The notes: generated by a model not told the origin, from the letters alone. 64,000 nt of DNA from Dermatophagoides farinae (GCF_024713945.1 NC_134680.1:5453501-5517500), one strand, 5' to 3'; numbered from the stretch's first letter, positions 12,201 through 26,593 are shown. Translations and numbers: made by a program.

Positions 12201-15200
12201 ATGAATCGTTCCTGTTGTTGTTGTTTTTGTTGTTGTTGTTGTTGTTGTCAATGAGATGTTTATTCAGGAACAAAAAAAAATTTTTTTTTTTCTTCATTCA
12301 ATCATTGATTCAGTGTTTTTTGTTGTCATTTTTGTTCTTGTTCCTGTCCAAATTGAATTGAATGTTATTTGTCACATGTTTTTTTTCGGCTATCTAATGT
12401 CTGTCTGTGTGTGTGTATTTAGTCTGATTATTATGATGATGACATGTAGTAATTCCCGAAGTAAATAATAAATTCTAAACCATTTTGTTTGCTGATTATT
12501 TGTTCGTTCAAGTGGATTTTGTTTTCTGTCTGTCTGTGTCTGTGTGTGTGTGCGTGTTGACACGGCCCAAGTTCCCTGGAGTTTTTTTTGGGGCAACGGG
12601 ATTTTTTTTCTTTCTTTTTTTACCAGTCACAAGTGATTAGAATGAATTTATAATCCTTTATGTTTTTTTTTTGTTAAAAGAATCAAGTTTTTTCTTTGTT
12701 TTCGTTTATTTTTTTTTGCCTTCATTGTCAACAAATATTTACCGAAAAACAAAAACAAATGGAAAAAAATGATATGATTTTAAGCACTAGGATTATTTGC
12801 TGTGAATTGAATTCGATCAATGATCAACAAAACACATGAGATTAAGATGTACATCAGCCATTATTATTATCACCATTGGTTAAGAGGATTTTGTTTGGCA
12901 ACAAAAAAAAAAAAAAAAATCTAAACACAAATAAATAACATTCATGATGATAAATAAAAATCAATCAAATCAACTGCACAATGCAATAAAAAGGGTTGAT
13001 TTTAATGATTTTGTTTGTTTTCGTTCGTTCGTTCGTGTTTGTCGGCAAAAAATCTTATTCTGAAAGTCAATTCCCGATCGATTCTTTTCCAAAAGGATTA
13101 TTGGAATGTTTTTCTTTTATATTTCACATTTTACAAATTAATTAAATCACAAAATTCCAACTCTCTATTCGACGACAATGACAACAGAATCGTTTCATAT
13201 TGAATTTTAGATTCAATTTTTTTTCGCGAAAAAAATGAATTAAATTTTATCGATATAGAGTCAAATATAATACCCGAGAGTCGAATAGAAAATAAAATTT
13301 TCTCTCTGTTTTTTTTTTGTTGGAAAAGTTCCATTTTCCAGGAACAAATGAGACATAAACATGAAAAATAAATGTTTTATTGCAGCAAAAAAAAAAAATC
13401 ATTATATGATAAAAACACAGAATTGAATGTGTTGCAATGTGTTTTCTGATCTGATTCTTTTTCTAGATTCTTTTTTTTTGAAAAAAAGTGATTCACGTTC
13501 ATTCCATAGTTCCAAGAATTATGATTTGAATGACAAAGTTGTAGGATGTACATGCGTTGGTGCTTTGTGTTTGTGTATGTCTGAGAAAGAGACAGAGAAT
13601 TCGAATCTTTGGAACCTTGAACCCGAATTCAAACAACACACCTACATAACAAACATCTGTTATGTCTGTAAATGATCAAGAGTTTTTTTTATTAGATTGA
13701 AAAAAAAATTTGACAATGAAAAACTTTTTTTTTCATCATCATCAATGACGATTCAATGCAGAATTTCACTGTTCTGTCATCGTAATCGTCATATGGTTGT
13801 TGATGATTATGGTTGAACCATACCAGAACGGGTTAATGGAATTACAAATTGAATTAACTTTTTTTATTTTCCTTAGTTGATGTTGTTTTTGTTTGACCCC
13901 TTTTTTTCTTATTAATGGATAAATCTAACTGACCTAATCTATTTTATTCTTTTGGGATTTTCATCATCATCAACATCATGACAATGACCTTCGAATGACC
14001 AATAATAAAAGTCAACAAAAACCTTTTAATGGATACGAATTCTGGTTCGTTTTTCAATCAAAAAAAAAAAAAAAAAATTTTTGATTATCCTAAAATGCAC
14101 TGCCAATCAAACGAACAAAATACAAACCAAATGACAATCGAAAATTTTCATTTTTTTTCTATTTTTTATTTGATTTTCACATTCATTCTGAAATGCGAAT
14201 AAAATATATATATATTCGTTTGTACAGAATGTTCTTTATAGCAATATTCAATCAATCGGAATCGAATGATTGCATTTTGAAATGATGAACTCCAGAATAA
14301 CGTGTGTCGATGTGTGTGTGTGTGCAACCACTCGTTGACACACGTGCCACATACAATTGACGATAGATGAAAATATACAGAATGGTGAAGAAAAAAAAAA
14401 CCGACCAATATTCGAAATATGATAAAGTGAGCAACCATCATATGAAAACCAATCTAAGCAAGCAAGTAAGCAACAACAGCAGCAGCAGCAACAGCAGGTA
14501 ATGCAAACAAAACGTGTGTTTGTTTGCTTGTGTTTTATGTTTTGTGTTTGGTTTACTTTCATTTACCTTCAACTATATGAAGTTTGTTATGGCATGACTT
14601 TGGTTCGATTCGATTCTAACAACCAAAAAAAAAAAAAAAACGTTCCACGAGTCTAAAATTGTTTCAGCATACACACACACACAGACAAACACACGCGAAC
14701 AAATGAATGAATGAACAAACACCCTCGCTCTCTCTCTTCTCGCTTTCTAACTTTACAAACATGTACAAAAAAAAAAAATGTTTGCGTGCGTGCCGTACAA
14801 ACAACAAAATAGCAGAGAAAAAAAAATTTGTGACTATCATTTCAATTCAATGTTTATATGGAGTATATACTTTTGAATCTTATGAAATGATGATGATGAT
14901 AATGAAAAAAAAGAAGAAATTCACGAATCTCATATAACATTGTGTTGTTCATGATTAGAGACTAAAGATAGATAGATGATTCGTGTGTGTGTGTGTGTGT
15001 GTGTGTGTAGTAGAAATCAACCAAACCAAATGTTGTAGAATAATATCCATTTAAACAAAATGATAATAATGATGATGATTATGATTCATTCAAAAAAAAG
15101 AAAAAAAATAAAATAAATAGAGGGTGGTGAAAAGCTGAAAAGCTAAAAAAAAAATTGGAATGAATATCCAGGGTCATCATGATGATGATGATGATGATGA

Positions 15201-15901
15201 ATACACCTGCTCATCATCATCATTATGACCCTGGTAAATTTTGTGGTTGTCTAGCAGCAGCAGCAGCAGACCTTCAAATCCATTTTCATTCATCTGCAAT
15301 TGATGATTGATACACGATATCTATGTATGTATACATCATCAAACATTTTATTTTTCTCATATCATCTATAATGATCTGTTGTCTGTTTTTGTTTTGTTCT
15401 GTTTTTGTTCTGGTCTGGTCTGATCTGGTTCAGGTAAAATTGTCTTTGTCCATTGTTGTCGATCAGACAGATTTAAATTATATTTTTCAAGTGCTTTTCT
15501 GGTTTCTTTCTCTCTCACGGTGTGTATTATTCTTAAGTACAAAATCTTAGCATCACATTAGCATTATTGTCAACAATCGCATTAACGCCTACACATCGAG
15601 ATCTTAAGATTGCGGGACCCGAAAAAAAATGTTCCATCCCACGGTTTTTTTTTCATTTCATTCATTTGTTTTTCTCGGTCGTTTTTGTTGTAATACAATA
15701 TGATGATCATGATCATTATCATCATTCGATTTTGACATATAAATTTCATATGTGAAAATATTATACAACGGTAACCATGCCATCAAACTGTTGGTGGAAA
15801 AAAAAATCTACATACATTTGTTCGATCAATGAATCAAGATTCTGGAACGAATAATCTTTTCTTAACTTTTATCACGATTGAATGAATAAATTGATCGAAA
15901 A

Positions 15902-15935
<34 letters not shown>

Positions 15936-16063
15936 CATTTATTTTATTTACAAACACAGCGTATTATCATGATGATGATGATGATAATGTTATTTACAAG
16001 CTTACCTTGAATTACTTTATTATTGGCCAATGAAGCCGGAAATACGTGATCATCCATTTTCAT
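6209..16063 (-). CDS. Lim3: LIM-homeodomain transcription factor Lim3 (Lhx3/4)
   Basis: Six coding exons on the minus strand: 16063-16006, 7737-7633, 7557-7333, 7252-7181, 7060-6915 and 6679-6209; all phases agree and give about 358 residues. The start ([12 protein letters not shown]) has an in-frame stop 12 nt upstream. LIM1 begins CSGC..., continues through [10 protein letters not shown] and ends [13 protein letters not shown]2 follows as [20 protein letters not shown]... and ends [15 protein letters not shown]. The homeodomain starts [20 protein letters not shown] and contains [18 protein letters not shown], which is diagnostic of Lhx3/4 rather than Lhx1/5. Lim3 proteins specify motor neuron and neuroendocrine fates in the nucleus, with the LIM-binding cofactor Ldb/Chip. 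The C-terminus keeps a CSSWFDD motif resembling the SWLDE motif of Lhx3, then adds Asp, His and Gly runs. The RWGQYFRNMK-like motif that normally follows the homeodomain is absent. Confidence 0.93.
9614..9644. repeat. A/T palindrome with CCAG/CTGG ends
   Basis: An inverted repeat: ACCAG followed by nine A, a TTA centre, nine T and CTGGT. The arms of 14 bases are perfect complements. It lies in Lim3 intron 1. It could extrude as a cruciform or fold as RNA, but its A/T core makes chance origin plausible. Confidence 0.55.
15168..15234. repeat. Imperfect inverted repeat (hairpin) in Lim3 intron 1
   Basis: The ends CCAGGGTCAT and ATGACCCTGG are perfect complements. After one mismatch the ATG repeats of the left arm pair with the CAT repeats of the right arm, giving a stem of about 24 bp and a loop of about 19 nt. 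The outer ten bases are not simple repeat, so the pairing is not only a microsatellite effect. Confidence 0.6.
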
Positions 16064-19000
16064 AATAACGAATTAATTTTGTCGAAATAGTTGTTTTCGA
16101 ATTGATTTTGTTGTCGTTGTTGTTGTTGTTGTTATAGTATGATAATCTAGAATTTATGATATTCTTGTTGACCGAATTTGATGATGTCCACCAGACACAC
16201 AAAAAAAATCACAGGCACTTGAAGAATTTTTTTTCTAATTGAAAAAATTGATTGATTGCACTGATTGAAAATTTTTCAGAATGAATGATTTCTGTTTTTT
16301 TTTGACACCGGAATTTTTCTGATCATTTCAATTTGATTTATCAGAACAACAAGATCAAGTTTTTTTTATGTTCTCAATACGTTATGCTTTTTTTCCATTT
16401 ATCGGTGAACACACACACGTGTCAAACACAAAAAAAAACACCGAGCAAACAATAACAATAAATTGATCCGGAAATTCATTCATTTATCATATCATATATG
16501 GATTTGATTTGTAGATCCGATTTGTAATACGCAATGTAGAGAATACAAAAAAAATGATGTTTAGGAACTTGAACTAGATGTTTTTTTCTTTCAATATTTC
16601 ATAGAAAAGGTGTTGTTGTTGTTGTTGTTGTTGTTGTTTGATATTCTTTACATGTAAATGTGTGTGTGTGTATATACAAATGTACGGTAATATTTTTTTT
16701 TTCACCCAACAAACATATAACCAAAATTGTTGACGATATGTAGAATTTCATGCGCACACATATATATATTAGACACACATATTCTCATAGAATTTCTGGG
16801 TTGGGAATTCTGTATTCTACATACATATTCGTGCGTGTGTGTGTGTGTGTGTGTGTATGTGTCTGTGTTCCAGAACCCTAGACATTGCTGGAACTGATAG
16901 TGTTTTTTTTTCATTATTCACTATTTTATTGGAACACATCCGATGATAACTGCGCGCGCCATTTACCACGCCTTTTAGTTGATCATTTTGTTCTTTTCGT
17001 ATTGATATTAGTGGGATGTATCTTTCAGAAAAAAAGACAAAAAAAAATTTTTCCTTTTGGTTTCTGCGTTTGGATCTGGTTTTTTTTTCTTTTGGTATAT
17101 GTATTTCTGGGTGCAGAACGAAAAAAAAAAATTTGCTGTATACATAGCAGCAGATATATAATAATAATAATTCAGTTGTTGTGTTTAATAACCTCAGAAA
17201 ACAAAAAAAAAATTTTTTTTTCGAAAGAATCGGGTTCAAATTTTTTTCTCTTCTTACTATATCTATATTGCGCAATCGACTCATGGTAATTTTTTTTTCT
17301 TTCGTTTTGCTCTTTTCATCCAGAAAAATCTAACCAAGTGGGAAACGAAAATGAAACCTAGAAAATCAAACAACAACAACAGCAGATGAAAAAAAACATA
17401 GGTAAGTCACATTGGAATCTGGTTTGATCTGTATGATTATATAATCTCATTTCCCAATGCATTTTCGTCGTCGTCGTCGTTGTTGTTGTTGTTGAATTCT
17501 TGAACAAAATGAGAGTGCAACAAACAGAAAAAAAAGAAATTTTCTTTTGCAAGAATTGCTTAACTTCGTGTTCCAAGAAACATTTACATTTAGATTTTTA
17601 TTTTCTTTTTCTTTTTTTTTGTTCTGGTTTTATCTTCTGTTGTCTTATTAATATTGCACATTTGAATATATACAAAATTCAATGATAATATATTGGTTTG
17701 TTTAATTTCTTCACATTTTCACCGGGTATTTTATTGAATTGTAATTTCAGAATTTATTTGCAGTGCACATTTTTCGATTCATTGATTCAACAATTCATCT
17801 GAAAAGAATTTTAGATTGTTTTTTTTTTTTTTGGTTAATGAAAAAATCAAACAATTTATTGGCATTGAACTTTGACCACTACAACAACAATCGACTATGG
17901 TTAAGATAATTATCATTCATTCGATATAAATAACTTGCGGGCATATATATAGAGTATTTGCATTTTGTTAGTTTTGTACGAAATTTTTTGCATTTTTTTT
18001 TTTTTTTACCAAATTCCATTTTCCATGAATATACAATGTTATTATGTTAATTTATTATAACGATTCTCTTATACAACACATATAATGTGGGGATAATCAA
18101 TTTAGACGAACAAAAAAAAACTAGGAAAATGTATTGCTCGTATTATTATTCGGTATTCGTAAAAGAAAAATTTTTTTGCAAATTCATTCAATTATAATAA
18201 AACACAATGGTTTGAAATAAAAATGAAAAGTCAATTCAATTCAATTCAATCAAATAATGGTTGAAAACTAGTTGATGTTTCAAGTGCAAATCATCTTCTA
18301 TACATGTATAAATTGAAACCAATTCATTGATATTGATGAAAATCCAGCATAGAATAATCTTATGGCCTCAAATATAATCCCAATATATTTGCTGCACACA
18401 TTATATTTGTTCCACTATGTGACTGGCTGGTTGGCCGGTTGACTGACTGACTGACTGACTGACGAACCAGAAAAAAAGAGGAAAAAAAATTATCAAGGGA
18501 ATCTAATCGCTTAAACGGTTTACGGGATACAAATGACGATGAAATGATGGTCGTCGTCATCGTTGGTGGTGGTGGTGATGACAATCTCACAAACAATTCA
18601 AATATTCAATGGACACATAAAATGGCCAACCAAAGGCAAAATAGAACCAACAACAACAACAACAAAAATTTGAACGTCACACATAGGCAGCCACTGTTTA
18701 TTTGTAGTGTTCTATATAGAATCAAAATGGATTCTTGATAATAAACTAAAAAAATGAAACCAGAATGTGGATTCATAAAGAAAAAAAAATAATGATGATT
18801 CAAATGAAAAGAAACAAAACAAATCGAATCATTCATTGTAGATATAAGTCATATATATTGATGATGATCAAATTGGAACAAGAGGCCAGAAAAAAAGACC
18901 ATTACAAACCATTGAAAAAAAATATTGCCCATTCATCTGAACCCGTGTGCGTGTGTTTGTGTGTATTCAGTGTAAATGGTTAAATTTTCTATATCTAAAT

Positions 19001-19090
19001 TTTCAAAAACGATAACTGAAACATCAATGAAGATGATGATAATTTAAGCAAACTGTAAAATGCTTAATCAAGTTGAATAATAGATGCATA

Positions 19091-19151
<61 letters not shown>

Positions 19152-22100
19152 ATATGTTATATAAACCGTTAAAATGGTGACGACACACGAACCGAATGAT
19201 TGTCACACAATTTATTCGGCTCAAATATACCAACAATAGCTTATTCTATACTTATTCCGTTTTTATTCTGAAATTTTCTCTCTCTCTTGCTGTCGTCGTT
19301 TTATCGGATATTTAAATTGTTTCGGATAATAATTGTTAGTGATATTTATCACATCTGTCGATATTTTTTGTACGATAAGTTTGGCGTTATGGACAAAAAC
19401 ACACACACGCGTACATGTCACTTTTATATATCATGTCACATTCAATATACATGTTAATCGAATGAATGAATGATAGAAAAGATTCGTGTGTTCGGTGTGG
19501 ACATGATTTTAGGATCAGTGGATTTTATCATACTAGATCTGACTTGACTAGATTTAAAAACTAGACTAACTGAGAAAAAAAAGCTAAATGATTTTGGGTA
19601 TTGATGAATGATGTGTATGGTGCATTTGTGTATACATACACACACACACACGCACACACAGACAACTAATACGCGTTCCAAAAATGTCCCAAAAGAGAGA
19701 GAGAGAGAGAATATTAGAATATAAAACAAAGTTTTATTCAGATCATTGAATCGGGTGATGATCGCATTTACACTTGTTTCACACTACTACTACTACTACT
19801 ATAGAGATGACTTTATGGCCTTTTTTTTCGTTTTTATACGTGTTGAATCAATCCTGCATCGCATATCAATTCATTCAATATTATATATTGAATTTGAACA
19901 TTGTCAACCGTAAATGGTATATATATGACATACTCGCATAGTAGCTTTTTTTTGTTGTTCAATGTATACAAAAAGTGATCAAACACAATTGACACTAACT
20001 CTCTTTTCTTCCTATTTTCCTTATACATTGTTGTTGATGACAAACCGCATCCGCATCGTATCGTATCTCATTATAAATTTATTCATAACATATAAAATGA
20101 AAGTGAGTGGAAAAAAAGTTTCGAATCCCGTCTTTGTGTATATATGTGTGTGTGTGTCACATTTCATCATATATATGATGAATGATGATTTCCAACCAAA
20201 CAACAATAACCAGCCAAAAAAAAAATAACATTTGTTTGGGTTGTCATCGAATTAACTTTGATCATTTTACACTAACTGATGAATAAACAAACAAATAACA
20301 CAAGTGTTAAATGCATTTTTTTCCCTTTCTTACACACACACCAGTCAAATATCCATTTTTTCCAATTTTGTCTACAGGGATCAATTTTATTATTTGATCC
20401 ATTAACACTTATATCCGGGCGGTAGCTTGCGCAACGATATTCTTTTTTTTTTGTTTCGTTTCGTTGTAGTATTGTATTGTATTGTAAATCTCATTAGATA
20501 TTCAAAATAGTATTTCATTGGATTTGTTTCGTTTTTTTTTCTGTTCGGACAAAATCTATTGTTCTCTATGAATTAACATCATTATTATTATTATTATGAA
20601 GAAAAAAAAATTCGATCTATTGTTGTTGTTGTTGTCGTTGCTGCTGTTGTTGTTGTTGTTGTTGTTGTTAAAATGGAAATTATCCATTTGAAAAAAAGTT
20701 AAATTGAGTTTAGAATTGGAAATGAGAAAAATTCGACCGAAAAAAAACAGAAACAATGAAAAAAAAAATTTTTTCTATGGATTTATGGATAAAGTTTGTC
20801 TGATGTATCATAATCGAAACCACCACTGTGTGTGTGTGTGTGTGGAAACAAAAACAACAGAAAAAACAGAAAGATTATCGTGCCGATGAAATTAGTGTTT
20901 TTTTTTCTATTTCTCTACTGTCATTTTGTTTCGCATCCGTTATATGAAAATCCATACGGGAAAAAAAACCAAAGCAAAGAAAAAAGAAATCAAAAATTTT
21001 CTCATTCTTTTTCTTTTTCGTAGTTTAAAAATAACGTCCAATCGACCACCGCCACCACCGCCACCAATCCATCGATCAATCGATCGATTGGATTCGAAAC
21101 ATTTTTTCTAAATTTGTATTTTTTTTTTTACTTTTAGATTCTCATCAATACGATTTGTTGTTCATCATCATTATTATCATCTATATCTGTCAATTTTTTT
21201 TCGGCTACTTTCTGTGTGTGTGTGTTTGTGTCCGCGTGATGATGTTCTCACAAACTCGATGGATGATTACCGAGCCAAAAAAAAAATCGCGGATAACAAG
21301 AGAAATTTTTATCCCAAAAAAAACAACAACAACAACAACGGTGTGTGAACCAAGAAGCGATAAGAAAATTTCATGACCGATTTTCCATAATAATAATCAA
21401 ACACAAAACAGAAAAAAAAATGATGAATGAATGAATGTTTTAAAAGCCTGTTATATTTTTATTGTGTAATGTATCCAAAGTTCGTATGGAAAAAAAAAAT
21501 GAATAAATGAATGAATGAATGAAAATCAAAAAATAGCATCATTTTTTTTTGAGAAATTGGTCTGATGATGTCTAAAATATCTGGACACAGAGACGAAAAT
21601 GGAGGGTGAGTGAGTGAAGGAGTGTGTGAGAGAGCAAAAGCTAAAAAATGGTCAAATCATTCGATCATTGGAAACTATATTTTTTTTTCTGGTTAGTTTG
21701 AATGACTGGTTTGACCAGTCTCTTGTTATATTATGTTTCCAGACGATAATATTGATGAAAATATACTAAAATAAATGATGGTAAAAACACCATTCTACCT
21801 CTTCTTTTTCTTTCCCACTTCTACCACCTTCATCATCATTCTCATCTTTATTTTTCGGCTACAAGGATACAATATCTGGTAATGATGATGATGATGATGA
21901 TGATGATCATCATCATCGAATTGAATTGAATTGAGAAAAAAAAGAGTAATAGAAAAAGCAACTGTGTATCGTTAATTTCCGTTCCTTATTCCAACTTCTC
22001 TCTCTCTATCTCTCTCTCATTCGATTATTAATGGTAACATTAAACATATGTACTACTCTGTGGCTTGACTATCCATCATCAAATGATGATGATGATAGCT

Positions 22101-22820
22101 TCCTTCCTCTCTTTTATTTCTACTTCTCTTTTTTTTACGATGTGAATGTGATTTTTTTCTTTCTTCTATCACCATAACTTCGATAAAATTGATCGCTTCA
22201 ATGAACATTTTTTTTCTTTCTTTATTTCGTTCATTCGTTCGTTCGTTCGTTTTTTTTTGTTGTATCTGACCAAATTAAGTCAAATATTTCAAATGTGTAC
22301 AGTTCACCTGTGTTATATAACAGCCATTGTATCATGTTTATTGTGAATTAAACATTAAAACTAACAACCCCCCCATTACTACAAGCACATAAACACATTG
22401 AACATTTGACAACAACCTGTTTTTCTTATTATTATTATTCTTCATTTTCTTTCACACAACAACATATACCCTTTGTGTTAGCGTGTAATGAACTTTGTAA
22501 TTATAATCATCATCACCAATATATATAGTTTGAACGACCATTAACAATAGATAACGACGACAACGACAACAACAACAACAACAACGATAACATTCGAATG
22601 AAGAAGAAGAAGAAGAAGAATAAATTCAGAATGTATTTGACCTTTTTTTTTGATGTGTGATATATCAAAGTGTTAAATATTTTTGATTCCATTCATTTTT
22701 ATATGAATGACCCCATCATCAGATGTTTTGCATTTTTTTTTTTGTTTGTTTATTTATTTGTTTTTTTTATGAAAAAAAAATTTAAAATCTTATCATATCG
22801 TAATCATATATGATTTCATA
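16064..22820. other. Divergent intergenic region between Lim3 and EPB41L4A
   Basis: Starts of two divergent genes flank this 6.8 kb stretch: Lim3 to the left on minus, EPB41L4A to the right on plus. I read both strands and found only low-complexity open frames, CA/TG runs (longest 19093-19149), TTG runs, TTC/CTT tracts and homopolymers. It should contain both promoters and upstream exons, but no TATA box or initiator stands out against the AT-rich background. Confidence 0.55.
19093..19149. repeat. (CA)n microsatellite, about 28 units
   Basis: An uninterrupted CA run of 57 bases, the longest CA tract in the window. Shorter CA/TG tracts occur every kilobase or so throughout. Confidence 0.95.
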
Positions 22821-25800
22821 ATGAAATGTTTTGGCACATCGAACAAAGTATATCGTTGCAAAATTGTTTTGCTCGATGAAACCGAATTGATACAAGAAAT
22901 AAAGGTAAACAAATAATAAACTATAGTTTTATCTGATGATTTGATTCTAATTAAACATTGTTATCCAAACAAAAACAAAAACAAAAAAATAAATAAATTT
23001 AATCAACACACCCACACACACACACACACACACACGCACAAACCACAAACACCACCTACACACACACACAAAAATCACAATCCCATTGTGGTCGTTTAAT
23101 GATAACATCTTGTTTTCACATATACAAAATATAATATAATATAATTATTATTAAAATAGGAATCTCAAAAAGGCCAAGATATATTGGATATCGTATTCAA
23201 ACATCTTGATCTCCTTGAAACCGTTTATTTTGGATTACGTTTTATTGATTCAAAAGGATTTTCTGTAAGTAACTTTTGATTGATTGTTTGTCTGAAATTT
23301 TTTTTTTTCATTGAATTGAATTGAATTTTGTGTATATTCAAATAATTTAAGAATTGGCTTGAACCAAATAAAAATGCCATCAAACAGGTGAAAGAGATTG
23401 AACCAATCACGTTATATTTTGGTGTAAAATTTTATTCATCTGATCCATGTAAATTACGTGAAGAATGTACTAGATATCAATTTTTTCTTCAAATCAAACA
23501 AGATATACAACAATCACGATTACCGGTAACCAATGAATTGGCTGCACAGTTATTAGCATTTATTATACAATGTAAGAGATTTGATTTTTCTTATTCAATC
23601 TGATTTGAATGATTTTGTTTTCAATGTTTGTCATTTGTTTACAAAACAAAAACCGACAGCTGAGCTTGGCGATTATGATCCAAAAATTCATCAATTTGGT
23701 TATGTATCGGAATTCTGTTGGATCGAAAATCAATCATTAGATTTTGAGAATAAAGTTTGTGATTTACATAAAAAATTAATGTAAGTTTCAAGAATCTATT
23801 ATTCATATGACCACATTTGATGTTTAAATATTAAATTCTATTCAAATGGATGAACACATACAGTGGACAAATTCCAACAGCTGTTGAAATGCAATTTCTT
23901 GAACGAGTTAAATGGCTTGATCTTTATGGTTGTGAATTACATTCGGTTATGGTAAACAAACAAACAATGGTGTTACCGATAAAAAAAATATAAATTTTAC
24001 TGCTTTCACTTAGGCTGAAGATCGTTATGAATATTATCTAGGTCTTGGACCACATGGAATAATTGTATTGAAGAATAAACTGAAAATTGCCTATTATTAT
24101 TGGTATGTTTTTTTCCATTCATTGATTGACTGACCTAATCATTATTAATTAATTAGGCCACGAATAATTAAAATATGGCGTAAAGGAAAATTTTTCATGA
24201 TTAAAGTGATTGATAAAAATGTAATAATAAGATCCATTCGATCGATTCAGATCATTATTTGATGACAAAACATATATGACATTAATATGAACTTTTCTTT
24301 TCCATTCTCATCATCATCTTCTATCTTCTATATATAAATATTTTATGTAGAATGTAGATAAAACCTATGGTTTTGAAATGTATGATCGACCATCAACAAA
24401 TCGTATATATAAAAGTTGTAAAGATCATAAAGAATTTTTTAAATTATCACAATCAATAAGAATGCAACCATCTTATTTATTAAGTCATATAAATGATGGT
24501 AATAAATTGTCATCATCATCATTGTCTAATGGAGCCATACGAATGATAAATCAAGATTTTAATCGGCCAAATCCTTCATTGATAAGAGTTTCAAGTAGAC
24601 GTTTTCGACGTACTGGTGTACCGGATGGTTCAGAAAGTATGTTCAAAAACAGAGTCAGCTGATCAAATCAGGATTTAAATTTTTGTTTGTTTGTTTATTT
24701 GTTTTTCTTCTTATTTCTTTTTTTTCAAATATATTCGTTTAATATGACTAGATTCAGATTCAAAGCTTAATAATAAAAATGGACAATTTTATGAAGGTGG
24801 TGGTGTTGGTGGCGGTGGTATTAGTGGCAGCAACAATAATAAATGTTTACAACCGATTTGTCGTTTTAATTCAACACCATCAATTCCAAAAGCTGAATAC
24901 GGTGCCATAAATCCGTATCATAAATCTGAAAGGTTTGTATGAATTTCGTAATCAGAAATGAAAATGTTTTCAACCTACATTTCTATTTTTTTTTAAATTT
25001 ATTACTATTATTAATCTTTAGTGGACTTTTTTCCAAATCGGCCAGTGCATCACCATTGTCCGTTCGTAGTGCATTTGTAGCACGTTATGATTATGGCCGT
25101 ATGAATTATGTTTCACCAATGAAACGTAATGCATCATCAACTAGTTTACGTCGTAATCGATCATCAAGATCAGCCGATAATGATAGTGAAATTAGTCGTT
25201 ATTCAAGACATTCATCATCAAAAGTAATGGCAATACATTCATCATCGATTCATAATAATGGTATAGGCATTGGTGGTGGTTGTTCTTCCGACATAAATGA
25301 CGGTAGTGGCTATATGCCACGATCAAGAAGAAAATATTACATTGAACCACGTATGGTTGAATGGGATGAAACAATGGATAGACGTAATAATTATTCAACA
25401 ATGCCAACAACGTCTACAATGGCAAAACAATGTTCAAATGCAGTGGTTAGAAATGTAAATAAAATTATCTATCAATCATCTAATCATAATCATCATCATC
25501 ATCATCATGATAGTGATTCGGAAACGGAAGATCGACGACGATATATGCAGCCATCATCACCAACACCATTACATCATCGTAGTAATCGAAGTTTGAATCG
25601 AAAATCTACTGTACCAACTGAAATACAGAAATATATTTTTCATGAACCAATCGATACAACAGGTTATACTGAAGCGGAGAAGAAAAATATTCAATTTACA
25701 AAAATTCGTACCGAGCCACAATTATCAAAATCAAAATATCAGCAACAACAACAACAACAACAATCATCAAAATCAGATGTTGAATATTATCTAGGTAATC

Positions 25801-26593
25801 GTATAACAAATCGTTATGATAAAATGAACAATCCCAATTTTATGGACAGGTAATAATTATTAATTTCTTATTGATTGATTGAACCAATCGAAATATATTG
25901 ATTATATACAACAAACAACATTTTATTGATTAGAAAACCAATGATGAATCTGAATCGAATAATGGATGTACATCAACAGCAACACTCACCTACACAGATT
26001 ATGAATGTTGGGATGGCCACCGATAATAGTAATAGTAAAATCTATTATGATAAATCCAATGTAAATGAATCGCATAACAATCATCATCATTCATCCAATA
26101 TTATGGCCGTTACAACGCCACCTACACGTTATTATTTTGATCAAAGAAATCTGGTCAATGGTCATCATTATCCACAACAACAACAACAACACAACAGCAG
26201 CAGCATCAGCAACAACAACAACAACAAAATTCAAATTCATCATCATCACCACGAGTTACATTTCTACCATCACATAGTACGGCATATTATTCAAATAATG
26301 ATGTATGTATTTTTTTTTTTAACGAGCTCATCAAATCTTATCTTATTAATTATTATTTACAATCATTTTATATTCAGGATTATAAAACGACAGCTGCTGC
26401 AACAACAACAACAACAATAACAAAAGGTTCAAATATGAATGGTGGCATTACAATGGATGTTGGTAACGTTGGTGTTGGTTATATGGTTAATGGTAATAAC
26501 AAAGATCATCTTATTGTACCATCATTACATTATAATCATCATCATAATCAAAAAAATAATAAATCACCGAATGAAATGAGCACCGAATTATGA
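22821..26593 (+). CDS. EPB41L4A: Band 4.1-like protein 4A (FERM protein), one frameshift
   Basis: Twelve exons: 22821-22904, 23160-23264, 23352-23571, 23660-23780, 23864-23951, 24014-24102, 24157-24220, 24351-24636, 24752-24932, 25022-25849, 25934-26302 and 26378-26593. They give about 883 residues if one missing base in exon 11 is allowed for. The FERM domain spans roughly residues 10-305: KVYRCKIVLLDETELIQEIK, YFGLRFID, KLREECTRYQFFLQIKQDI, SELGDYDP, GQIPTAVEMQFLERVKWLDL and EYYLGLGPHGIIVLKN. These track vertebrate EPB41L4A closely, including the short MxCF start. Further on, SRSADNDSE and the IQFTKIRTEP block correspond to its C-terminal conserved parts. Such proteins link membrane proteins to cortical actin at epithelial junctions. 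The tail is Gln/His/Asn-rich. The frame breaks in a CAA/CAG tract near 26180-26200; as sequenced the protein would end in a short alternative tail near 26420. Confidence 0.9.

Larger units (their letters stand above)
7738..16005 (-). other. Lim3: Giant first coding intron of Lim3
   Basis: This 8.3 kb interval separates the first coding exon (19 codons) from the LIM1 exon; other introns of the gene are roughly 75-235 bp. It starts with GTAAGC and ends with ATTAG on the minus strand. I found no coding exon of another gene in it. The content is CA/TG, TTG and CAT microsatellites and homopolymers, plus a hairpin at 15168-15234. A long 5' intron in a neural selector gene is a plausible home for enhancers, but no binding-site cluster could be read by eye. 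Confidence 0.7.

Noticed and set aside
10230-12596. Many short frames with Cys-Val or Thr-His repeats
   Set aside because: They are translations of TG/CA microsatellites inside Lim3 intron 1.
14595-14620. GGTTCGATTCG resembling a tRNA B box
   Set aside because: No A box, no acceptor stem and no cloverleaf could be drawn around it.
16817-17289. Overlapping open frames of over 130 residues on both strands
   Set aside because: They are Phe/Lys-rich translations of A and T homopolymers and CA runs, with no domain, splice support or start context.
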